Below are positions 15,875 to 21,166 of a stretch of DNA of 21,166 bases, one piece after another (within the stretch, counting starts at the first letter, position 1; each line of letters opens with the position of its first letter). Below the pieces are notes generated by a model. The model was given only the letters and a program-made list of their open reading frames with translations, was not told the origin of the DNA and searched no databases. The position numbers and the translations under genes were made by a program. The DNA lies in the NCBI GenBank assembly GCA_905479515.1, contig CAJQMX010000214.1, positions 1-21,166 on the forward strand, given 5' to 3'. The stretch comes from an uncultured Parasphingopyxis sp. (GTDB lineage: Bacteria > Pseudomonadota > Alphaproteobacteria > Sphingomonadales > Sphingomonadaceae).

Positions 15875-17193
15875 CCCGCCCGCACTCCGCCCGCACGTGC
15901 AATCGCGGCGAGCCGTTTCGCGCTCGGCTTGACCGTCCGCTTGAAGGTTCGCCTATCGACTGCAACAACGCCGAATTTGGGCCCATAACCCGACATCCAT
16001 TCGAAATTGTCGAGCAACGACCAATGGATGTAACCGAGAACCGGCACCCCGTCGCGACGCGATGCCTCGACAGAAGCAATCGCCTCGGGAATGAAGCGCG
16101 CGCGTTCGGCGTCATCGGCGGCGTCGATGCCGTTCTCCGTCACCATCACCGGCAGGCCCGTTGCCTTATGGGCATAGCGCACGACATTGCCGACTGCGGC
16201 GGGGAACCACTCGCCGCCGCCGGACCGTTTCGGGGCATTCGTAGGTATATCGACGTCGCGTTCGGCACCGACAAAGGCGCGGCCATAGGTCTGTACCCCG
16301 ATGAAATCATCCTTGTCCATCACCGCAAAAAAGGGGTCATAGACTTCCGCGCGCTTGCGCTCGATCGCACTGTTTTCGCCCACCGCGACATTGTCCGGGA
16401 TGGCGAGGCTCATCCCGATCGGCAAGTCGGAGCGCACCGCCCGGATTGCCGCGCGCGCCGCGACATGGGCGGCAGTGACACCAGGGATCATTGGTGCCGG
16501 ATCGCCCGCATTGAGCAGCGAGAAACGGTCCGATCCGCTCGCTTTCGCCGCCGCCGCGCAGCAGGCTGTGACCGCGTCGAGCATCGCCTGCGAGGGCGGA
16601 TGAACAGCCCAGCGCCCCCCGAGCGCGAGATTGGGTTCGTTGAAGGTCAACGCATGACTTATTCCCGCCGCCATCGCCCGCGCGACACGGTCGCAATAGC
16701 GCGCGAACAGATCGGGCGCGTCGCTATTCTCCCAGCCGCCCGCCGCCGCGAACCAGCGCGGCGTGGTGAAATGATTGAAGGTTACGACCGGCGCCAGGCC
16801 CTGCTCGCGGCAATGGTCGACGATCCGCGCATAATGATCGAGATATGCTTGGCTGAACTGCCCCGGCGCGGGCTCGACCCGCGACCATTCGACCGAAAAG
16901 CGATAGCAGTTGAGCCCCAGCGCCTTGATGATTGCAACGTCCTCGCGCCAACGGTTGAGGCTGTCGCAAGCATCGCCCGATGGCTCGGCAAAGATGGTCG
17001 GCTTCACCTGTTCGAGCAACCAGATATCAGCGTTCACATTATTGCCTTCGACCTGGTGCCCCGCGGTCGCGGCACCCCAGAGGAAGGGCTGCGCTGCCGG
17101 AGCAGCGCGCAGCGGCGGCGCGGCGAGCGCAGCGACGGTCGCCGCGCCAAGGCCGATCATCTCGCGCCGGTCGACCGACGTAGCGGAGCGCAT
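15871..17193 (-). CDS. GH1 beta-glucosidase with Tat-type signal
   Basis: This retaining glycosidase removes beta-linked glucose (possibly galactose or another hexose). The 440-residue product begins with a twin-arginine type leader, VDRREMIGLGAATVAAL (Arg 9-10) followed by PPLRAAPA, so export folded to the periplasm is likely. GH1 landmarks follow: FLWGAATAGHQVEG (37-50), the acid/base Glu about 186 in TFNEPN, the nucleophile Glu about 353 in VTENG, and the aglycone-side WSLLDNFEW (391-399). Length is normal for GH1. I chose ATG 17193, 13 bases after the receptor stop, because it puts the Tat motif at the N-terminus; the frame is open further upstream only inside the receptor gene. Its place right after the receptor makes it the first enzyme to meet the imported glucoside. 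Confidence 0.88.
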   Translation of the reverse strand: MRSATSVDRREMIGLGAATVAALAAPPLRAAPAAQPFLWGAATAGHQVEGNNVNADIWLLEQVKPTIFAEPSGDACDSLNRWREDVAIIKALGLNCYRFSVEWSRVEPAPGQFSQAYLDHYARIVDHCREQGLAPVVTFNHFTTPRWFAAAGGWENSDAPDLFARYCDRVARAMAAGISHALTFNEPNLALGGRWAVHPPSQAMLDAVTACCAAAAKASGSDRFSLLNAGDPAPMIPGVTAAHVAARAAIRAVRSDLPIGMSLAIPDNVAVGENSAIERKRAEVYDPFFAVMDKDDFIGVQTYGRAFVGAERDVDIPTNAPKRSGGGEWFPAAVGNVVRYAHKATGLPVMVTENGIDAADDAERARFIPEAIASVEASRRDGVPVLGYIHWSLLDNFEWMSGYGPKFGVVAVDRRTFKRTVKPSAKRLAAIARAGGVRAG

Positions 17194-17206
17194 CTTCGCC
17201 GCGCGC

Positions 17207-19693
17207 TCAGAAACGATAGCGCACCTGCACGCCATATTGGGCCGGCTCCCCATAAATCGAGTTAATGAAACCCGAGTTATTATAGCCGGGATTGGCGGTG
17301 ACGCGATATTCCTTGTCGAAGATGTTCGTGCCGTAGATTGCGGCATCGACCGGCGCCCCGAACATATTGTTCCACTCGAGCCGCAGATTGACGAGGCTAT
17401 AGCCCGCAATGGTATCAAACGGCTGCGCTTCCGGCGTCACGCGCTGACTCGACTGATAGATCCAGTTCGCGTTCAGTGCGATATCGCCTGCCGACTCAGC
17501 TATCGGCAGATCGACCCGCCCATTAAGACTGAACTTGTGCTTCGGCACGAAAGAGAAGGGCGTCCCCGACAGGTCGCGGCTTGGCTGCGCCGCAGTCAGT
17601 GCCTGTGGGATTGCAGGGATCGCGAGCGAATCATATTTCAGATATTTCGCCGAATTGTAGGAATAGACCGCGCTCAGCGTCAGCCCGCGCACCGGCACGA
17701 GCTGACCTTCGAATTCGAGCCCCATCACCCGCGCCTTTTCGGCATTGGTTAGGATGTCGGCTCCCGCGATCGACGCGCGCTGGATCACCTGGATGTCGTT
17801 GTACCAAGTATAAAAGGCGGAAATATTGGTCCGCGCCTTCGCCTCACCGCCGAGATCCCAATCCTTCTTCACCCCGAACTCGATGTCGGTCACTTGCTCG
17901 GGGCGAACCGCAAACAGCGGATGCTGTTGGCCGAGGAAGAGCGAGACTATCGGGTTGCTCGCACCCGACTTATAGCCGCGCCGCGACACAACATAGAGCA
18001 AAGTGTCGGGGTTCGTCTGCCAGTCGAGACCGAGATGCCATGTCGGCCCATCACTCTTTCCGCTAAAAGTCGGCGTCGTGCAATTGGGATGATAGAGCGT
18101 CGGGAAACCGCCGGCGGCTACCGCCTGGAACGCATCAAAGACGCAAAGATTGGCGTTAAGGCCGATCACCTGCGCCGCCTGGGCTGGCGCAATCACCCCG
18201 AGCGCGGCAAGCTGGTTGAAGACCTGATAGCTTTGCGGATCCTGATATGTCTGGATGTCGCCGCCAAAGCGATCCCACGTCCAGCGGAAGCCCGCCGTGG
18301 CTGTGAGATCGGGCGTCAACTTGTATTGCGCCTGCGCGTAAACCGCCTTGCTGCGCCCGTCCACATGTGCGGTCGGTTGCAAGCTTAGCGCGGGCAATAG
18401 CGGCGTGTCGACGCCAAGTGCTGCTTGTAGCGCGGGTGGCAAAATGAGCGGGCCGCCGCCGAGCAAGCCGAGCTGCTGCATCGGGTTGACCGTCTGGAAA
18501 GTCAGCGGCGACGGAGTCTTCTGGTCGAGGAAGAAGCCGCCCGCCTGGATTCGCAGCGTGCCGTCGTCATAGCGAAGCTGAAGCTCTTCAGTGATTGTCC
18601 GGAGATTATTATTGTAGCCTCCGGGATAGGCGCCGAGCAAATCAGCGATCGGCAACGGCGTCGAATCGCGATCGGCTGCGTTTGTCGAGCGCGTGCGGGC
18701 ATAGCTGACGACATTCTTGAGTGTCAGCGTGTCGCTCAGGTCGATTTCGGTGTTGTTGAGCGCAAGAAAGCTCTTTGCGACCTCGCGCGTTGGGACACTG
18801 AGCGCGGTCGAGCGGACGCCTCGCGCCTGCTGCGCAAGCAGATAGGGTTGGAGCAGTGCGGCGTAGGGTCGCGCCGGATTGACCGCGAGCAGGATGCTGC
18901 CGCCGCCATGCTCCTTCACATCGACGTAGCTGATAGCAGTATAGCTGCGAACAGCCTCGGCTGGATTGAACTGTAGCCCGAAGCGCAGGCTGTAATTGTT
19001 GCGATTGAGATAGTCGAACTCGGTGACGGCGTCGCGGACATAGCCGTCGCGCTTGTCGAACTGCCCGGCGACGCGGATTGCGAGAACGTCGTCGACCAGC
19101 GGAATATTAAGCGCGCCCTGCCCACTGCGGCGATCATAGTTGCCGAGCGTCAGGTCGACATAACCTTCGACGACGCCCATCTTCGGGTGCGCAGGCTCGA
19201 GAAGCACCGCGCCACCAGTGGTGTTGCGACCGAAGAGCGTACCCTGCGGTCCCTTAAGCACCTGGAGCGAAGCAAGGTCATAGAAATTACCGGGGCCACT
19301 GGCGCTCGTAGGAACCTCGGCGAAATAGCCGACCACGCCCGGGCCACTGCCCGTGCCGGGACCCCCGCTGCCCCCCATGCCGCGGATTGAATAGGCTTCC
19401 TGGTTGCGTGCGACGTCGCCGAGCACCGAAAGCGACGGGGTGAAATTCTGAAGGTCCGTGCCGTTGTTCACGCCTTTTTCGCGGAGACTGTCCTGGCTGA
19501 AAGCCGTGATCGCTATCGGCACCTGTTGCGCGCGCTCGTTTACGCGGCGAGCGGTGACGACGATTTCTTCTAGGCCGTTCGCCCTGTCGTCCTGTGCCGC
19601 GTCCTGCGCCATGGCCTGCGACGAGCCGAATGCTAGTGCCAGCGGCGCGGCGCTCCAGCAAAGCGACATTAGATATTTGTACATATTTGCCAT
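17207..19693 (-). CDS. TonB-dependent receptor
   Basis: This outer-membrane gated porin uses TonB-ExbBD energy to import a substrate too large for porins. The 828-residue product has a signal peptide (about 1-30, ending SSQAMAQ), a TonB box EEIVVTARR (42-50), a plug with IPIAITAF-like residues (59-65), YSIRGMGG and LQVLKGPQGTLFGRNTTGGAV, then a long beta-barrel with alternating aromatic strands and the C-terminal phenylalanine (VRYRF) needed for outer-membrane insertion. A Gly/Ser/Pro-rich loop, GGSGGPGTGSGPG (107-119), sits in the plug and is longer than usual. GGGAGG-like ribosome sequence (GGGAGGAT, 19698-19705) precedes ATG 19693. It heads an operon of glycosidases and esterases and lies opposite a LacI regulator, which points to a glycoside rather than a siderophore. 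Confidence 0.92.
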   Translation of the reverse strand: MANMYKYLMSLCWSAAPLALAFGSSQAMAQDAAQDDRANGLEEIVVTARRVNERAQQVPIAITAFSQDSLREKGVNNGTDLQNFTPSLSVLGDVARNQEAYSIRGMGGSGGPGTGSGPGVVGYFAEVPTSASGPGNFYDLASLQVLKGPQGTLFGRNTTGGAVLLEPAHPKMGVVEGYVDLTLGNYDRRSGQGALNIPLVDDVLAIRVAGQFDKRDGYVRDAVTEFDYLNRNNYSLRFGLQFNPAEAVRSYTAISYVDVKEHGGGSILLAVNPARPYAALLQPYLLAQQARGVRSTALSVPTREVAKSFLALNNTEIDLSDTLTLKNVVSYARTRSTNAADRDSTPLPIADLLGAYPGGYNNNLRTITEELQLRYDDGTLRIQAGGFFLDQKTPSPLTFQTVNPMQQLGLLGGGPLILPPALQAALGVDTPLLPALSLQPTAHVDGRSKAVYAQAQYKLTPDLTATAGFRWTWDRFGGDIQTYQDPQSYQVFNQLAALGVIAPAQAAQVIGLNANLCVFDAFQAVAAGGFPTLYHPNCTTPTFSGKSDGPTWHLGLDWQTNPDTLLYVVSRRGYKSGASNPIVSLFLGQQHPLFAVRPEQVTDIEFGVKKDWDLGGEAKARTNISAFYTWYNDIQVIQRASIAGADILTNAEKARVMGLEFEGQLVPVRGLTLSAVYSYNSAKYLKYDSLAIPAIPQALTAAQPSRDLSGTPFSFVPKHKFSLNGRVDLPIAESAGDIALNANWIYQSSQRVTPEAQPFDTIAGYSLVNLRLEWNNMFGAPVDAAIYGTNIFDKEYRVTANPGYNNSGFINSIYGEPAQYGVQVRYRF

Positions 19694-19735
19694 TGTAATC
19701 CTCCCTTAGCGATCTCTGTCGCCCGTTTAACGACT

Positions 19736-19764
19736 CTGATAAGTTTTTATGAAATGGATTTCAA
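19736..19764 (-). promoter_or_regulatory. Predicted sigma-70-type promoter of the receptor operon
   Basis: On the minus strand TTGAAA (19764-19759) and TATCAG (19741-19736) are separated by 17 bases, which would start transcription near 19729, about 35 bases before the receptor ATG. The -35 is a 5/6 match and the -10 a 4/6 match. The operator-like palindrome overlaps the -35, the arrangement expected for repression. Confidence 0.5.
19750..19763. promoter_or_regulatory. Candidate LacI-family operator palindrome
   Basis: TGAAATGGATTTCA is a 14-bp inverted repeat, perfect except for its central two bases (GG instead of a self-complementary CG). LacI-family operators commonly look like TGAAA-CG-TTTCA. 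It is the only such palindrome I see in the divergent region, and the adjacent gene encodes a LacI-type protein, so it is the natural candidate binding site. Confidence 0.6.
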
Positions 19765-19795
19765 GAAAAAAGTTTCATCGTCATGTGATCAGCGA

Positions 19796-19824
19796 TTGCG
19801 CACTGACCATTATTGCCATATAAA
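19796..19824 (+). promoter_or_regulatory. Predicted promoter of the lacI-type regulator
   Basis: TTGCGC (19796-19801) and TATAAA (19819-19824) are separated by 17 bases on the plus strand. Transcription would begin near 19831, which favours one of the downstream starts (19852 or 19855) for the regulator unless the mRNA is leaderless. Confidence 0.45.
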
Positions 19825-19851
19825 CAGCGCATGGCGGACAGAAGCAGAGAT

Positions 19852-20859
19852 ATGATGACGAGGCCGCGTACGACGATGGAAGATGTCGCGCGCATTGCAA
19901 AAGTTTCAAAGCCGACCGTGTCGCGTGTCCTGAGTGGAAGTCCGCTGGTCAAAGCCGAAACGCGCGAGCGCGTACTCGCGGTCGCACGCGAACAGGGCTA
20001 TGCGCTAAACCGTCACGCACAAAAGCTACGGCGCGAGCGCGCCAACGCGATTGCCGTCGTGCTCGATTTCAGATCGCATCGGCAAGGCGCGATCGGAGAC
20101 CCCTTCATTTTCGAATTACTCGCGGGTATTTCGGAGGCCCTGTCGGTCCGCGATCTTGATCTGCTGCTGTCGCCATCGGGGCTCGACACAGTCGACGGCT
20201 TCATTGACCTGTATCAATCGCGCGGCGCGGACGGCTTCATCGTGCTCGGCCAGGGCGCGCGTGATGTCCTGCTGCAGAAGGTCGCGCGCAAGAATATCCC
20301 GATGGTCGTATGGGGTGCGGTCGGCAATGCGAGCAGCTATTGCGCGGTCGGCAGCGACAACTGTTTGGGCGGCCGCCTTGCGGGCGAACACTTCTTGTCG
20401 CATCGCCGCCGTCACTGGCTGTTCATCGGCAGCTGTCAGCATGAGGAAATCCGCCTTCGCTTCGAGGGGTTACAGGTGGCCGCGCGCGCAAGCAAGGATA
20501 TCGAGATTGACATTCTTTCGATCGAATCGATGGCCTTTTCTGCGGTCCACGATCAGGCGAACACCTATCTTAAGACCTGCGCCCATCGCCCGGACGCAGT
20601 ATTCACCTTCTCGGACACGGCGGCGATGGCCGTCATTGGCGCGTTCAGCAAAGAAGGACATTTGACGCCGCGCGACTATTCGCTCGTCGGCTACAACGAC
20701 ATTCCACCAGCAGCACATTTCACCCCTTCAATCACCACTATCGTCCAGCAAACCGGGGTCGCCGGAGCCCTGCTAGTCGAAAAGCTGATGCAGGCATTAG
20801 ATGGAGGGCGACCGCGATCTGCAATGCTGTCGACCCAGCTAGTGGCCCGACAGACATAA
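19852..20859 (+). CDS. LacI-family transcriptional regulator
   Basis: This is a DNA-binding sugar-responsive regulator. The N-terminal helix-turn-helix and hinge are plain: TTMEDVARIAKVSKPTVSRVL, then ETRERVLAVAREQGYALN. The rest is a periplasmic-binding-protein-like effector domain (AIAVVLDFRSH, GADGFIVLGQGARD, IPMVVWG, DNCLGGRLAGEHFL, YSLVGYNDIPPAAHFTPSITTI), ending ALDGGRPRSAMLSTQLVARQT as in LacI/GalR proteins. Candidate starts are ATG 19831, 19852 and 19855; I give 19852 because the predicted transcript starts near 19831 and the HTH then begins within ten residues, but no strong ribosome site separates them. The product is about 335-342 residues, the usual size. It faces away from the receptor operon, with a palindrome between them, so it probably represses that operon until a glycoside-derived inducer binds. 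Confidence 0.9.
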   Translation: MMTRPRTTMEDVARIAKVSKPTVSRVLSGSPLVKAETRERVLAVAREQGYALNRHAQKLRRERANAIAVVLDFRSHRQGAIGDPFIFELLAGISEALSVRDLDLLLSPSGLDTVDGFIDLYQSRGADGFIVLGQGARDVLLQKVARKNIPMVVWGAVGNASSYCAVGSDNCLGGRLAGEHFLSHRRRHWLFIGSCQHEEIRLRFEGLQVAARASKDIEIDILSIESMAFSAVHDQANTYLKTCAHRPDAVFTFSDTAAMAVIGAFSKEGHLTPRDYSLVGYNDIPPAAHFTPSITTIVQQTGVAGALLVEKLMQALDGGRPRSAMLSTQLVARQT

Positions 20860-21166
20860 CGCGTAAAATGGCTGATGTGAGCCGCGACGCGCATCCAGTC
20901 TGCTAACTAATCGAACGACGGCCTTTAGATAGTGGCGCGTTTGCGGCGGAACGGCCAATGTTGGGAAGGGTTTCGGGCGCTTCTGCGTACGAAGGCCTCT
21001 GTTGCGGAAACCCGCGTGGGGGTCGGATGCCGAGCTATGGAGAATTGTGCTTCGGTGTCTTCCGGGCGCAACCGCGCGCCGCTTCAGCGCGGGCGCGACA
21101 ACGATCGAGCGGACCAGTTCCAGGTCTGATATTGGATTTTCGAACTGTGATTTTTCCGATGCCGAG
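20860..21166. other. Right-edge stretch without a convincing gene
   Basis: No well-supported gene is visible. On the minus strand a 54-codon open frame (21086-20925) reads PEDTEAQFS, then RHPTPTRVSATEAFVRRSAR and QHWPFRRKRATI, without an ATG and with a stop just upstream. The neighbouring minus frame upstream reads ELVRSIVVAPALKRRA, as if one sequence were split by a shift. It may be a decayed gene or an interspersed repeat. No terminator with a T-run is seen after the regulator. Confidence 0.35.

Noticed and set aside
16024..17265. 413-codon plus-strand open frame opposite GH1
   Set aside because: It is antisense to the GH1 gene, arginine-rich and without domain similarity; a shadow of the GC-rich coding strand.
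1..21166. CRISPR array, tRNA, rRNA, riboswitch or replication origin
   Set aside because: I saw no regularly spaced direct repeats, no cloverleaf, no rRNA stretch and no iteron or DnaA-box cluster; the noncoding stretches are short and lack conserved riboswitch cores.

Overview
The window reads as a sphingomonad (Alphaproteobacteria, Sphingomonadales; a Sphingopyxis-like host is my best guess). The grounds are an Entner-Doudoroff cluster in the order zwf-pgl, edd, glk, eda, a large TonB-dependent receptor heading a sugar operon under a LacI-type regulator, and dense GC-rich coding. No species can be named from the sequence alone.

Layout: (1) 1-880 is a mobile-element scar. It holds the 3' end of an IS256-type transposase with its terminal repeat, which lies inside or against the N-terminal remnant of a tyrosine recombinase, followed by non-coding DNA. 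(2) 881-7952, minus strand, is a compact central-sugar operon: an SSS/SGLT-type sodium-sugar symporter, a fused glucose-6-phosphate dehydrogenase/6-phosphogluconolactonase, 6-phosphogluconate dehydratase, glucokinase and a C-terminally shortened KDPG aldolase. (3) About 8009-9716 is a broken GH3 beta-glucosidase gene. It looks like a chimera of two different GH3 subfamilies and also carries an in-frame TAA and a probable frameshift. (4) 9763-19693, minus strand, is a tightly overlapped operon: TonB receptor, Tat-exported GH1 beta-glucosidase, two exported HSL-type esterases, an MFS transporter, a cytoplasmic GH37 trehalase and an exported alpha/beta-hydrolase. (5) A divergent LacI-family regulator (about 19852-20859, plus) shares a short promoter region with that operon. 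A 14-bp near-perfect palindrome there overlaps the predicted -35 of the receptor promoter. (6) 20860-21166 holds no convincing gene.

How it may work (inference): the receptor imports a glucose-containing, probably acylated, oligosaccharide or glucoside. Exported esterases and GH1 strip it, the MFS carrier imports the product, cytoplasmic trehalase splits a trehalose unit, and free glucose enters the SGLT/Glk/Zwf-Pgl/Edd/Eda route to pyruvate and glyceraldehyde-3-phosphate.

The most interesting points are the single-ORF Zwf-Pgl fusion, the GH3 chimera that seems to mark a recombination joint between two sugar loci of different base composition, the loss of the eda 3' end at the mobile-element junction, and the esterase-plus-trehalase operon as a candidate system for acylated trehalose or glucosides.
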